A stretch of 64,000 nt of DNA. It comes from Euonymus europaeus (taxonomy: Eukaryota; Streptophyta; Magnoliopsida; Celastrales; Celastraceae). Below are positions 1-14,070 of this stretch, in pieces. The position numbers were made by a program, and so were the translations under genes. Location of the stretch: the NCBI GenBank assembly GCA_963580455.1, contig OY756961.1:16101001-16165000 (forward strand). The letters are read 5' to 3'. The notes beneath the pieces were generated by a model, which had not been told where the DNA came from, did not search any database, and saw only the letters and a program-made list of their open reading frames with translations. Positions within the stretch are counted from its first letter, which is position 1. Each line of letters opens with the position of its first letter.

Positions 1-1283
1 ACAAAACCGTTAAGAGCTTTTCCTTAGAGAGAGTTGAGCAACTTCGGACTATCAAAGTTTCTCAGGGATATACTTTTTTTTGTTCTTCTATATTAAATTT
101 TACGAGTATAAGCTTCCTAGATTATTTCGATGCCAAAACACCAACTTTCTATGAAAAATGGACAAAACCGTTAAAAGCTCCTCCATAGAGAGAGTTGAGC
201 AACTTCGGACCATCAAAATTGCTCTATGTAGAATTTTTATTGTTCTTATATGTCAAATTTTACGAGTATAAGCTTCATAGATTATTTCGATGCCAAAACA
301 TCAACTTTCTATGACAAATGGACAAAACCGTTAAAAGCTCCTCCATAGAGACAGTTGAGCAAATTCGGACCATCAAAGTTGCTCGGTGTACACTTTTTAT
401 TGTTCCTATATGACAAATTTTATGAGTATAAGCTTCATAGATTATTTCGATGCCAAAACACCAACTTTCTATGACAAATGGACGAAATCGTTAAAAGCTC
501 CTCCATAGAGAGAGTTGAGCAACTTCGGACTATCAAAATTGATCTATGTACACTTTTTATTGTTCTTCTATGTCAAATTTTATGAGTATAAGCTTCCTAG
601 ATTATTTCGATGCCAAAACACCAACTTTCTATGACAAATGGACAAAACCTGTTAAAAGCTCCTCCATAGAAAGAGTTGAGCAACTTCGGACCATCAAAAT
701 TGCTCTTTGTACAATTTTTATTGTTCTTATATTTCAATTTTTACGAGTATAAGCTTTATAGATTATTTCGATGCTAAAACAACAACTTTTTATGACAAAT
801 GGACAAAACCGTTAAAAGCTCCTCCAAAGAGAGAGTTGAGAAACTTCGCACCATCAAAAGCTGCTCGGTGTACAATTTTTATTGTTCTCATATATTAAAT
901 TTTACGAGTATAAGCTTCATAGATTATTTCGATGCCAAAACACCAACTTTCTATGACAAATGGAAAAAACCGTTAAGAGCTCCTCCATAGAGAGAGTTGA
1001 GCAACTTCGGACCATAAAAGTTGCTCGGTGTACACTTTTTATTGTTCTTATATGTCAAATTTTATGAGTCTAAACTTCGTAGATTATTTCGATGCCAAAA
1101 CACCAACTTTCTATGACAAATGGACAAAGCCGTTAAAAGCTCCTCCATAGAGAGAGTTGAGCAACTTCGGACCGTCAAAGTTGATCGGTGTACAATTTTT
1201 ATTTTTCTTATATGTCAAATTTTTTGAGTATAAGCTTCATAAATTAATTCGTTGCCAAAACACCAACTTTCTATGAAAAATAG

Positions 1284-1785
1284 ACAAAACCGTTAAGGGC
1301 TTTTCCTTAGAGAGAGTTGAGCAACTTCGGACTATCAAAGTTTTTCAGGGATATACTTTTTTTTGTTCTTCTATATTAAATTTTACGAGTATAAGCTTCC
1401 TAGATTATTTCGATGCCAAAACACCAACTTTCTATGACAAATGGACAAACCCGTTAAAAGCTCCTCCATAGAGAGAGTTGAGCAACTTCGGACCATCAAA
1501 ATTGCTCTATGTAGAATTTTTATTGTTCTTATATGTCAAATTTTACGAGTATAAGCTTCATAGATTATTTCGATGCCAAAACATCAACTTTCTATGACAA
1601 ATGGACAAAACCGTTAAAAGCTCCTCCATAGAGACAGTTGAGCAAATTCGGACCATCAAAGTTGCTCGGTGTACACTTTTTATTGTTCTTATATGTCAAA
1701 TTTTATGAGTGAAAGCTTCATAGATTATTCGATGCCAAAACACCAACTTTCTATGACAAATGGACGAAATCGTTAAAAGCTCCTC
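1284..1785. repeat. 8-monomer-spaced duplicate of window positions 1-~500
   Basis: The unusual unit with TTAAGAGCTTTTCCTTAGAG and CAGGGATATACTTTTTTTTG at 1-100 recurs 1,283 bp (8 monomers + 3) downstream. The following units match too, including GAGACAGTTGAGCAAATTCGG and GACGAAATCGTT. The left copy is cut by the window edge. Confidence 0.75.
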
Positions 1786-4520
1786 GATAGAGAAAGTTGA
1801 GCAACTTCGGACCATCAAAATTGTTCTATGTAGACTTTTTATTGTTCTTATATGTCAAATTTTACGAGTATAAGCTTCATAGATTATTTCGATACAAAAA
1901 CATCAACTTTCTATGACAAATGGACAAAACCGTTAAAAGCTCCTTCATAGAGACAGTTGAGTAAATTCGGACCATCAAAGATGCTCGTCGTACAATTTTT
2001 ATTGTTCTCATATGTCAAATTTTACGAGTATAAGCTTCATAGATTATTTCGATGCCAAAACACCAACTTTCTATGACGAATGGACAAAACCGTTAAGAGC
2101 TCCTCCATTGAGAGAGTTGAGCAACTTCGGACCATAAAGGTTGCTCGGTGTACACTTTTTATTGTTCTTATATGTCAAATTTTATGAGTCTAAACTTCAT
2201 AGATTATTTCGATGCCAAAACAACAACTTTCTATGACAAATAGACAAAATCGTTAAGAGCTCCTCTATAGAGAGAGTTAAGCAACTTCGGACTATCAAAG
2301 TTTATCGGGATAGACTTTTTATTGTTCTTCTATGTCAAATTTTACGAGTATAAGCTTTCTAGATTATATCGATGCCAAAACACCAACTTTCTGTGACAAA
2401 TGGACAAAGTCGATAAAAGCTCCACCATAGAGAGAGTTGAGCAACTTCGGACTATCAAAGGTTCTCAGGGATATACTTTTTTTTGTTCTTCTATATTAAA
2501 TTTTACGAGTATAAGCTTCCTAGATTATTTCGATGCCAAAACATCAACTTTCTATGACAAATGGACAAAACCGTTAAAAGCTCCCACATAGAGAGAGTTG
2601 AGCAACTTCGGACCATCAAAATTGTTCTATGTAGACTTTTTATTGTTCTTATATGTCAAATTTTACGAGTATAAGCTTCATAGATTATTTCGATGCAAAA
2701 ACATCAACTTTCTATGACAAATGGACAAAACCGTTAAAAGCTCCTTCATAGAGACAGTTGAGCAAATTCGGACCATCAAAGTTGCTCGGTGTACACTTTT
2801 TATTGTTCTTATATGTCAAATTTTATGAGTATAAGCTTCATAGATTATTTCGATGCCAAAACACCAACTTTCTATGACAAATGGACGAAATCGTTAAAAG
2901 CTCCTCCATAGAGAGAGTTGAGCAACTTCGGACCATCAAAATTGCTCTATGTATACTTTTTATTGTTCTTCTATGTCAAATTTTACGAGTATAAGCTTCC
3001 TAGATTATTTCGATGCCAAAACACCAACTTTCTATGACAAATGGACGAAATCGTTAAAAGCTCCTCGATAGAGAAAGTTGAGCAACTTCGGACCATCAAA
3101 ATTGTTCTATGTAGACTTTTTATTGTTCTTATATGTCAAATTTTACGAGTATAAGCTTCATAGATTATTTCGATGCAAAAACATCAACTTTCTATGATAA
3201 ATGGACAAAACCGTTAAAAGCTCCTTCATAGAGACAGTTGAGCAAATTCGGACCATCAAAGTTGCTCGGTGTACACTTTTTATTGTTCTTATATGTCAAA
3301 TTTTATGACCATAAGCTTCATAGATTATTTCGATGCCAAAACACCAACTTTCTATGACAAATGGACGAAATCGTTAAAAGCTCCTCCATAGAGAGAGTTG
3401 AGCAACTTCGGACCATCAAAATTGCTCTATGTATACTTTTTATTGTTCTTCTATGTCAAATTTTACGAGTATAAGCTTCATAGATTATTTCGATGCCAAA
3501 ACATCAACTTTCTATGACAAATGGACAAAACCGTTAAAAGCTCCTCCATAGAGACAGTTGAGCAAATTCGGACCATCAAAGTTGCTCGGTGTACACTTTT
3601 TATTGTTCTTGTATGTCAAATTTTATGAGTGAAAGCTTCATAGATTATTTCGATGCCAAAACACCAACTTTCTATGACAAATGGACGAAATCGTTAAAAG
3701 CTCCTCGATAGAGAAATTTGAGCAACTTCGGACCATCAAAATTGTTCTATGTAGACTTTTTATTGTTCTTATATGTCAAATTTTACGAGTATAAGCTTCA
3801 TAGATTATTTCGATGCAAAAACATCAACTTTCTATGACAAATGGACAAAACCGTTAAAAGCTCCTTCATAGAGACAGTTGAGTAAATTCGGACCATCAAA
3901 GATGCTCGGCGTACAATTTTTATTGTTCTCATATGTCAAATTTTACGAGTATAAGCTTCATAGATTATTTCGATGCCAAAACACCAACTTTCTATGACGA
4001 ATGGACAAAACCGTTAAGAGCTCCTCCATTGAGAGAGTTGAGCAACTTCGGACCATGAAAGTTGCTCGGTGTACACTTTTTATTGTTCTTATTTGTCAAA
4101 TTTTATGAGTCTAAACTTCATAGATTATTTCGATGCCAAAACAACAACTTTCTATGACAAATGGACAAAATCGTTAAGAGCTCCTCCATAGAGAGAGTTA
4201 AGCAACTTCGGACTATCAAAGTTTATCGGGATAGACTTTTTATTGTTCTTCTATGTCAAATTTTACGAGTATAAGCTTTCTAGATTATTTCGATGCCAAA
4301 ACACCAACTTTCTATGACAAATGGACAAAGTCGATAAAAGCTCCACCATAGAGAGAGTTGAGCAACTTCGGACTATCAAAGGTTCTCAGGGATATACTTC
4401 TTTTTGTTCTTCTATATTAAATTTTACGAGTATAAGCTTCCTAGATTATTTCGATGCCAAAACATCAACTTTCTATGACAAATGGACAAAACCGTTAAAA
4501 GCTCCCCCATAGAGAGAGTT
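1530..4520. repeat. 12-monomer-spaced duplication (offset ~1,920 bp)
   Basis: About 1.07 kb at 1530-2600 recurs at about 3450-4520. Shared rare variants include GAGTGAAAGCTTCATAG (1708 and 3628), CTATGACGAATGG, TCGGGATAGAC with TAAGCTTTCTAG, and GGACAAAGTCGATAAAAGC (2402 and 4323). Homology ends near 2600/4520, where the downstream units differ (ATTGTTCTATG versus ATTGCTCTGTG). Confidence 0.8.
2600..3480. repeat. 3-monomer tandem duplication (480 bp)
   Basis: Units at 2600-3000 recur at 3080-3480 with the same order of variants: ATTGTTCTATGTAGAC, CTCCTTCATAGAGACAG with AAATTCGG, then GACGAAATCGTT and CTATGTATAC. This small expansion lies between the two arms of the larger 12-monomer duplication. 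Confidence 0.75.
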
Positions 4521-5749
4521 GAACAACTTCGGACCATCAAAATTGCTCTGTGTAGAATTTTTATTGTTCTTATATGTCAATTTTTACGAGTATAAGCTTC
4601 ATAGATTATTTCGATGCCAAAATATCAACTTTCTATGACAAATGGACAAAACCGTTAAATGCTCCTCCATAGAGACAGTTGAGCAAATTCGGACCATCAA
4701 AGTTGCTCGGTGTACACTTTTTATTGTTCTTATATGTCAAATTTTATGAGTATAAGCTTCATAGATTATTTCGATGTCAAAACACCAACTTTCTATGACA
4801 AATGGACGAAATCGTTAAAAGCTCCTCGATAGAGAAAGTTGAGCAACTTCGGACCATCAAAATTGTTCTATGTAGACTTTTTATTGTTCTTATATGTCAA
4901 ATTTTACGAGTATAAGCTTCATAGATTATTTCGATGCAAAAACATTAACTTTCTATGACAAATGGACAAAACCGTTAAAAGCTCCTTCATAGAGACAGTT
5001 GAGCGACTTCGGACCTTCACAGTTGCTCGGTGTACAATTTTTATTGTTCTTCTATGTCAAATTTTACGAGTATAAGCTTCATAGATTATTTCGATGCCAA
5101 AACACCAACTTTCTATGACAAATGGACGAAATCGTTAAAAGCTCCTCCATAGAGAGAGTTGAGCAACTTCGGACCATCAAAATTGCTCTATGTATACTTT
5201 TTATTGTTCTTCTATGTCAAATTTTACGAGTATAAGCTTCCTAGATTATTTCGATGCCAAAACACCAACTTTCTATGACAAATGGACAAAACCGTTAAAA
5301 GCTCCTCCATAGAGAGTGTTAAGCGACTTCGGACCTTCAATTTTGCTCGGTGTACAATTTTTATTGTTCTTTTATGTCAAATTTTACGAGTATAAGCTTC
5401 ATAGATTATTTCGATGCCAAAACACCAACTTTCTTTGACAAATGGACAAAACCGTTAGAAGCTCCTCCATAGAGAGAGTTGAGCAACTTCGGACTATCAA
5501 AGTTGCTCGGGATAGACTTTTTATTGTTCTTCTATATCAAATTTTACGAGTATTTCTTCCTACATTATTTCGATGCCAAAACACTAACTTTCTATGACAA
5601 ATGGACAATGCCGTTAAAAGCTCCTCCATAGAGAGAGTTGAGCAACTTCGGACCATCAAAGTTGCTCGGTGTACACTTTTTATTGTTCTTCTATGTCAAA
5701 TTTTATGAGTATAAGCTTCCTACATTATTTCGATTCCAAAACACCAACT

Positions 5750-8152
5750 TTCTATGACAAATGAACAAAACTTGTTAAAAGCTCCTCCCTAGAGAGACTT
5801 GAGCTACTTCGGACCATCAAATTTGCTCGGTGTACACTTTTTATTGTTCTTCTATGTCAAATTTTACGAGTATAAGCTTCCTACATTATTTCGATGCCGA
5901 AACACCAACTTTCTATGACAAATGGACAAAACCGTTAAGAGCTCCTCGATAGAGAGTGTTGAGCGACTTCGGACCTTCACAGTTGCTCGGTGTACAATTT
6001 TTATTGTTCTTCTATGTCAAATTTTACGAGTATGAGCTTCCTACATTATTTCGATGCCAAAACACCAACTTTCTATGACAAATGGACGAAATCATTAAAA
6101 GCTCCTCGATAGAGAAAGTTGAGCAACTTCGGACCATCAAAATTGTTCTATGTAGACTTTTTATTGTTCTTATATGTCAAATTTTACGAGTATAAGCTTC
6201 ATAGATTATTTCGATGCAAAAACATCAACTTTCTATGACAAATGGACAAAACCGTTAAAAGCTCCTTCATAGAGACAGTTGAGCAAATTCGGACCATCAA
6301 AGTTGCTCGGTGTACACTTTTTATTGTTCTTATATGTCAAATTTTATGAGTATAAGCTTCATAGATTATTTTGATGCCAAAACACCAACTTTCTATGACA
6401 AATGGACGAAATCGTTAAAAGCTCCTCCATAGAGAGAGTTGAGCAACTTCGGACCATCAAAATTGCTCTATGTATACTTTTTATTGTTCTTCTATGTCAA
6501 ATTTTACGAGTATAAGTTTCCTAGATTATTTCGATGCCAAAACACCAGCTTTCTATGACAAATGGACAAAACCGTTAAAAGCTCCTCCATGGAGAGTGTT
6601 GAGCGACTTCGGACCTTCAATTTTGCTCGGTGTACAATTTTTATTGTTCTTTTATGTCAAATTTTACGAGTATAAGCTTCATAGATTATTTCTTTGCCAA
6701 AACACCAACTTTCTTTGACAAATGGACAAAACCGTTAGAAGGTCCTCCATAGAGAGAGTTGAGCAACTTCGGACTATCAAAGTTGCTCGTGATAGACTTT
6801 TTATTGTTCTTCTATGTCAAATTTTACGAGTATAAGCTTCCTACATTATTTCGATGCCAAAACACTAACTTTCTATGACAAATGGACAAAGCCGTTAAAA
6901 GCTCCTCCATAGAGAGAGTTGAGCAACTTCGGACCATCAAAGTTGCTCGGTGTACAATTTTTATCGTTCTCATATGTCAAATTTTTTTAGCATAAGCTTC
7001 ATAGATTATTTCGATGCCAAAACAACAACTTTCTATGATAAATGGACAAAACCGTTAAGAGCTCCTCCATAGAGAGAGTTGAGCAACTTGGGACTATCAA
7101 AGTTGCTCGAAATAGACATTTTATTGTTCTTCTATGTAAAATTTTACGAGTATAAGCTTCCTAGATTATTTCGATGCCAAAACACCAACTTTCTATGACA
7201 GATGTACAAAATCGTTAAAAGGTCCTCCATAGAGAGAGTTAAGAAACTTCGGACCATCAAAATTGATCTATGTACACATTTTATTGTTCTTCTATGTCAA
7301 ATTTTATGAGAATAAGATTCCTAGATTATTTCGATGCCAAAACACCAATTTTCTATGACAAATGGACAAAACCTGTTAAAAGCTCCTCCATAGAGAGAGT
7401 TGAGCAACTTCGGACCCTCAAAGTTGCTCGGTGTACACTTTTTATTGTTCTTCTATGTCAAATTTTATGAGTATAAGCTTCCTACATTATTTCGATGCCA
7501 AAACACCAACTTTCTATGACAAATGAACAAAACTTGTTAAAAGCTCCTCCCTAGAGAGAGTTGAGCAACTTCGGACCATCAAAGTTGCTCGGTGTACACT
7601 TTTTATTGTTCTTCTATGTCAAATTTTACGAGTATAAGCTTCCTATATTATTTCGATGCTAAAACACCAACTTTCTATGACAAATGGACAAAACCGTTAA
7701 AAGCTCCTCCATAGAGAGAGTTGAGCAACTTCAGACCATCAAAGTTGCTCGGTGTACAATTTTCATTGTTCTTATATGTCAAATTTTACGGGTATAAGCT
7801 TCATAGATTATTTCGATGCCAAAACAACAACTTTCTATGATAAATGGACAAAACCGTTAAGAGCTCCTCCATAGAGAGAGTTGAGCAACTTCGGACTATC
7901 AAAGTTGCTCGAAATAGACATTTTATTGTTCTTCTATGTAAAATTTTACGAGTATAAGCTTCCTAGATTATTTCGATGCCAAAACACCAACTTTCTATGA
8001 CAGATGTACAAAACCGTTAAAAGGTCCTCCATAGAGAGAGTTAAGAAACTTCGGACCATCAAAATTGATCTATGAACACTTTTTATTGTTCTTCTATGTC
8101 AAATTTTATGAGAATAAGCTTCCTAGATTATTTCGATGCCAAAACACCAACT
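5750..8152. repeat. 15-monomer HOR, copy 1 (2,403 bp)
   Basis: This copy starts just before the distinctive ATGAACAAAACTTGTTAAAAGC unit at 5761, which has a 1-bp insertion and CCCTAGAG instead of CCATAGAG. Marker variants in order are GATGCCGAAACACC, CTCGATAGAGAAAG, GAGACAG with AAATTCGG, AACACCAGCTTTC, CCATGGAGAGTG, ATTTCTTTGCC and CGAAATAGACATTTTATTG. The same series restarts 2,403 bp later. An internal 5-monomer echo is visible (CGAAATAGAC at about 7107 and 7908). Confidence 0.88.
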
Positions 8153-10395
8153 TTCTATGACAAATGAACAAAACTTGTTAAAAGCTCCTCCCTAGAGAGA
8201 GTTGAGCTACTTCGGACCATCAAATTTGCTCGGTGTACACTTTTTATTGTTCTTCTATGTCAAATTTTACGAGTATAAGCTTCCTACATTATTTCGATGC
8301 CGAAACACGAACTTTCTATGACAAATGGACAAAACCGTTAAGAGCTCCTCGATAGAGAGTGTTGAGCGACTTCGGACCCTCACAGTTGCTCGGTGTACAA
8401 TTTTTATTGTTCTTCTATGTCAAATTTTACGAGTATAAGCTTCCTACATTATTTCGATGCCAAAACACCAACTTTCTATGACAAATGGACGAAATCGTTA
8501 AAAGCTCCTCGATAGAGAAAGTTGAGCAACTTCGGACCATCAAAATTGTTCTATGTAGACTTTTTATTGTTCTTATATGTCAAATTTAACGAGTATAAGC
8601 TTCATAGATTATTTCGATGCAAAAACATCAACTTTCTATGACAAATGGACAAAACCGTTAAAAGTTCCTTCATAGAGACAGTTGAGCAAATTCGGACCAT
8701 CAAAGTTGCTCGGTGTACACTTTTTATTGTTCTTATATGTCAAATTTTATGAGTATAAGCTTCATAGATTATTTTGATGCCAAAACACCAACTTTCTATG
8801 ACAAATGGACGAAATCGTTAAAAGCTCCTCCATAGAGAGAGTTGAGCAACTTCGGACCATCAAAATTGCTCTATGTATACTTTTTATTGTTCTTCTATGT
8901 CAAATTTTACGAGTATAAGTTTCCTAGATTATTTCGATGCCAAAACACCAGCTTTCTATGACAAATGGACAAAACCGTTAAAAGCTCCTCCATGGAGAGT
9001 GTTGAGCGACTTCGGACCTTCAATTTTGCTCGGTGTACAATTTTTATTGTTCTTTTATGTCAAATTTTACGAGTATAAGCTTCATAGATTATTTCTTTGC
9101 CAAAACACAAACTTTCTTTGACAAATGGACAAAACCGTTAGAAGGTCCTCCATAGAGAGAGTTGAGCAACTTCGGACTATCAAAGTTGCTCGGGATAGAC
9201 TTTTTATTGTTCTTCTATGTCAAATTTTACGAGTATAAGCTTCCTACATTATTTCGATGCCAAAACACTAACTTTCTATGACAAATGGACAAAGCCGTTA
9301 AAAGCTCCTCCATAGAGAGAGTTGAGCAACTTCGGACCATCAAAGTTGCTCGGTGTACAATTTTTATCGTTCTCATATGTCAAATTTTTTTAGCATAAGC
9401 TTCATAGATTATTTCGATGCCAAAACAACAACTTTCTATGATAAATGGACAAAACCGTTAAGAGCTCCTCCATAGAGAGAGTTGAGCAACTTCGGACTAT
9501 CAAAGTTGCTCGAAATAGACATTTTATTGTTCTTCTATGTAAAATTTTACGAGTATAAGCTTCCTAGATTATTTCGATGCCAAAACACCAACTTTCTATG
9601 ACAGATGTACAAAACCGTTAAAAGGTCCTCCATAGAGAGAGTTAAGAAACTTCGGACCATCAAAATTGATCTATGTACACTTTTTATTGTTCTTCTATGT
9701 CAAATTTTATGAGAATAAGCTTCCTAGATTATTTCGATGCCAAAACACCAACTTTCTATGACAAATGGACAAAACCTGTTAAAAGCTCCTCCATAGAGAG
9801 AGTTGAGCAACTTCGGACCATCAAAGTTGCTCGGTGTACACTTTTTATTGTTCTTCTATGTCAAATTTTATGAGTATAAGCTTCCTACATTATTTCGATG
9901 CCAAAACACCAACTTTCTATGACAAATGAACAAAACTTGTTAAAAGCTCCTCCCTAGAGAGAGTTGAGCAACTTCAGACCATCAAAGTTGCTCGGTGTAC
10001 AATTTTCATTGTTCTTATATGTCAAATTTTACGGGTATAAGCTTCATAGATGATTTCGATGCCAAAACAACAACTTTCTATGATAAATGGACAAAACCGT
10101 TAAGAGCTCCTCCATAGAGAGAGTTGAGCAACTTCGGACTATCAAAGTTGCTCGAAATAGACATTTTATTGTTCTTCTATGTAAAATTTTACGAGTATAA
10201 GCTTCCTAGATTATTTCGATGCCAAAACACCAACTTTCTATGACAGATGTACAAAACCGTTAAAAGGTCCTCCATAGAGAGAGTTAAGAAACTTCGGACC
10301 ATCAAAATTGATCTATGTACACTTTTTATTGTTCTTCTATGTCAAATTTTATGAGAATAAGCTTCCTAGATTATTTCGATGCCAAAACACCAACT
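8153..10395. repeat. 14-monomer HOR, copy 2 (2,243 bp, one monomer short)
   Basis: This copy carries the same marker order as copy 1 at an offset of 2,403 bp. It is exactly one 160-bp unit shorter: after the CCCTAGAG unit near 9950 the text passes directly into the TTCAGACC unit, whereas copies 1 and 3 have an extra unit between them. This is the expected product of one unequal exchange. Confidence 0.88.
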
Positions 10396-12797
10396 TTCTA
10401 TGACAAATGAACAAAACTTGTTAAAAGCTCCTCCCTAGAGAGAGTTGAGCTACTTCGGACCATCAAATTTGCTCGGTGTACACTTTTTATTGTTCTTCTA
10501 TGTCAAATTTTACGAGTATAAGCTTCCTACATTATTTCGATGCCGAAACACCAACTTTCTATGACAAATGGACAAAACCGTTAAGAGCTCCTCGATAGAG
10601 AGTGTTGAGCGACTTCGGACCTTCACAGTTGCTCGGTGTACAATTTTTATTGTTCTTCTATGTCAAATTTTACGAGTATAAGCTTCCTACATTATTTCGA
10701 TGCCAAAACACCAACTTTCTATGACAAATGGACGAAATCGTTAAAAGCTCCTCGATAGAGAAAGTTGAGCAACTTCGGACCATCAAAATTGTTCTATGTA
10801 GACTTTTTATTGTTCTTATATGTCAAATTTTACGAGTATAAGCTTCATAGATTATTTCGATGCAAAAACATCAACTTTTTATGACAAATGGACAAAACCG
10901 TTAAAAGCTCCTTCATAGAGACAGTTGAGCAAATTCGGACCATCAAAGTTGCTCGGTGTACACTTTTTATTGTTCTTATATGTCAAATTTTATGAGTATA
11001 AGCTTCATAGATTATTTTGATGCCAAAACACCAACTTTCTATGACAAATGGACGAAATCGTTAAAAGCTCCTCCATAGAGAGAGTTGAGCAACTTCGGAC
11101 CATCAAAATTGCTCTATGTATACTTTTTATTGTTCTTCTATGTCAAATTTTACGAGTATAAGTTTCCTAGATTATTTCGATGCCAAAACACCAGCTTTCT
11201 ATGACAAATGGACAAAACCGTTAAAAGCTCCTCCATGGAGAGTGTTGAGCGACTTCGGACCTTCAATTTTGCTCGGTGTACAATTTTTATTGTTCTTTTA
11301 TGTCAAATTTTACGAGTATAAGCTTCATAGATTTTTTCTTTGCCAAAACACCAACTTTCTTTGACAAATGGACAAAACCGTTAGAAGGTCCTCCATAGAG
11401 AGAGTTGAGCAACTTCGGACTATCAAAGTTGCTCGGGATAGACTTTTTATTGTTCTTCTATGTCAAATTTTACGAGTATAAGCTTCCTACATTATTTCGA
11501 TGCCAAAACACTAACTTTCTATGACAAATGGACAAAGCCGTTAAAAGCTCCTCCATAGAGAGAGTTGAGCAACTTCGGACCATCAAAGTTGCTCGGTGTA
11601 CAATTTTTATCGTTCTCATATGTCAAATTTTTTTAGCATAAGCTTCATAGATTATTTCGATGCCAAAACAACAACTTTCTATGATAAATGGACAAAACCG
11701 TTAAGAGCTCCTCCATAGAGAGAGTTGAGCAACTTCGGACTATCAAAGTTGCTCAAAATAGACATTTTATTGTTCTTCTATGTAAAATTTTACGAGTATA
11801 AGCTTCCTAGATTATTTCGATGCCAAAACACCAACTTTCTATGACAGATGTACAAAACCGTTAAAAGGTCCTCCATAGAGAGAGTTAAGAAACTTCGGAC
11901 CATCAAAATTGATCTATGTACACTTTTTATTGTTCTTCTATGTCAAATTTTATGAGAATAAGCTTCCTAGATTATTTCGATGCCAAAACACCAACTTTCT
12001 ATGACAAATGGACAAAACCTGTTAAAAGCTCCTCCATAGAGAGAGTTGAGCAACTTCGGACCATCAAAGTTGCTCGGTGTACACTTTTTATTGTTCTTCT
12101 ATGTCAAATTTTATGAGTATAAGCTTCCTACATTATTTCGATGCCAAAACACCAACTTTCTATGACAAATGAACAAAACTTGTTAAAAGCTCCTCCCTAG
12201 AGAGAGTTGAGCAACTTCGGACCATCAAAGTTGCTCGGTGTACACTTTTTATTGTTCTTCTATGTCAAATTTTACGAGTATAAGCTTCCTATATTATTTC
12301 GATGCTAAAACACCAACTTTCTATGACAAATAGACAAAACCGTTAAAAGCTCCTCCATAGAGAGAGTTGAGCAACTTCAGACCATCAAAGTTGCTCGGTG
12401 TACAATTTTCATTGTTCTTATATGTCAAATTTTACGGGTATAAGCTTCATAGATTATTTCGATGCCAAAACAACAACTTTCTATGATAAATGGACAAAAC
12501 CGTTAAGAGCTCCTCCATAGAGAGAGTTGAGCAACTTCGGACTATCAAAGTTGCTCGAAATAGACATTTTATTGTTCTTCTATGTAAAATTTTACGAGTA
12601 TAAGCTTCCTAGATTATTTCGATGCCAAAACACCAACTTTCTATGACAGATGTACAAAACCGTTAAAAGGTCCTCCATAGAGAGAGTTAAGAAACTTCGG
12701 ACCATCAAAATTGATCTATGTACACTTTTTATTGTTCTTCTATGTCAAATTTTATGAGAATAAGCTTCCTAGATTATTTCGATGCCAAAACACCAAC
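10396..12797. repeat. 15-monomer HOR, copy 3 (~2,402 bp)
   Basis: Full-length copy with the same marker series as copy 1 (CCAGCTTTC, CCATGGAGAGTG, CGTTAGAAGGTCC, TGCTCAAAATAGAC). It keeps the monomer that copy 2 lacks. Copies differ by few substitutions, which points to recent amplification. Confidence 0.88.
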
Positions 12798-13040
12798 TTT
12801 CTATGACAAATGAACAAAACTTGTTAAAAGCTCCTCCCTAGAGAGAGTTGAGCTACTTCGGACCATCAAATTTGCTCGGTGTACACTTTTTATTGTTCTT
12901 CTATGTCAAATTTTACGAGTATAAGCTTCCTACATTATTTCGATGCCGAAACACCAACTTTCTATGACAAATGGACAAAACCGTTAAGAGCTCCTCGATA
13001 GAGAGTGTTGAGCGACTTCGGACCTTCACAGTTGCTCGGT
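12798..13040. repeat. HOR copy 4, partial
   Basis: The ATGAACAAAACTTG / CCCTAGAG / GAGCTAC unit and the following GATGCCGAAACACC unit recur at an offset of 2,403 bp from copy 3. The sequence then diverges near 13040 (TTTTAGGAGTATAAG), so only about 1.5 monomers of this copy remain. Confidence 0.8.
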
Positions 13041-14070
13041 GTACACTTTTTATTGTTCTTCTATGTCAAATTTTAGGAGTATAAGCTTCCTAGATTATTT
13101 CGATGCCAAAACACCATTTTTCTATGACAAATGGACAAAACCTGTTAAAAGCTTATCCATAGAGAGAGTTGACCAACTTCGGACCATCAAAGTTGCTCGG
13201 TGTACACTTTTTATTGTTCTTCTATGTCAAATTTTACGAGTATAAGCTTCCTAGATTATTTCGATGCTAAAACGCCAACTTTCTATGACAAATGGACAAA
13301 ACCGTTAAAAGCTCCTCCATAGAGAGAGTTGAGCAACTTCAGACCATCAAAGTTGCTCGGTGTACAATTTTCATTGTTCTTATATGTCAAATTTTACGGG
13401 TATAAGCTTCATACATTATTTCGATGCCAAAACACCAACTTTCTATGACAAATGAACAAAACTTGTTAAAAGCTCCTCCATAGAGAGAGTTGAGCAACTT
13501 CGGACCATCAAAGTTGCTCGGTGTACACTTTTTACTGTTCTTCTATGTCAAATTTTACGAGTATAAGCTTCCTAGATTATTTCGATGCTAAAACACCAAC
13601 TTTCTATGACATATGGACGAAACCGTTAAAAGCTCCTCCATAGAGAGAGTTGACCAACTTCGGACCATCAAAATTGCTCTATGTACACTTTTTATTGTTC
13701 TTCTACGTAAAATTTTATGAGTATAAGCTTCCTACATTATTTCGATGCCGAAACACCAACTTTCTATGACAAATGGACAAAACCGTTAAGAGCTCCTCCA
13801 TAGAGAGTGTTGAGCGACTTCGGACCTTCACAGTTGCTCGGTGTACAATTTTCATTGTTCTCATATGTCAAATTTTACTAGTATAAACTTCATAGATTAT
13901 TTCGATGCCAAAACACCAACTTTCTATGACAAATGGACAAAACCGTTAAAAGCTCCTCCATAGAGAGAGTTGAGCAACGTCGGACCATCAAAGTTACTCG
14001 GTGTACAATTTTTATTGTTCTCATATGTCAAATTTTACGAGTATAAGCTTCATAGATTATTTCGATGCCA
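13041..14070. repeat. Unstructured satellite monomers between HOR domains
   Basis: Ordinary 160-bp units with mixed variants, including two further ATGAACAAAACTTG-like or GATGCCGAAACACC units that echo the preceding HOR. I could not assign a regular higher-order period here. There is no gene or foreign sequence. Confidence 0.7.
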
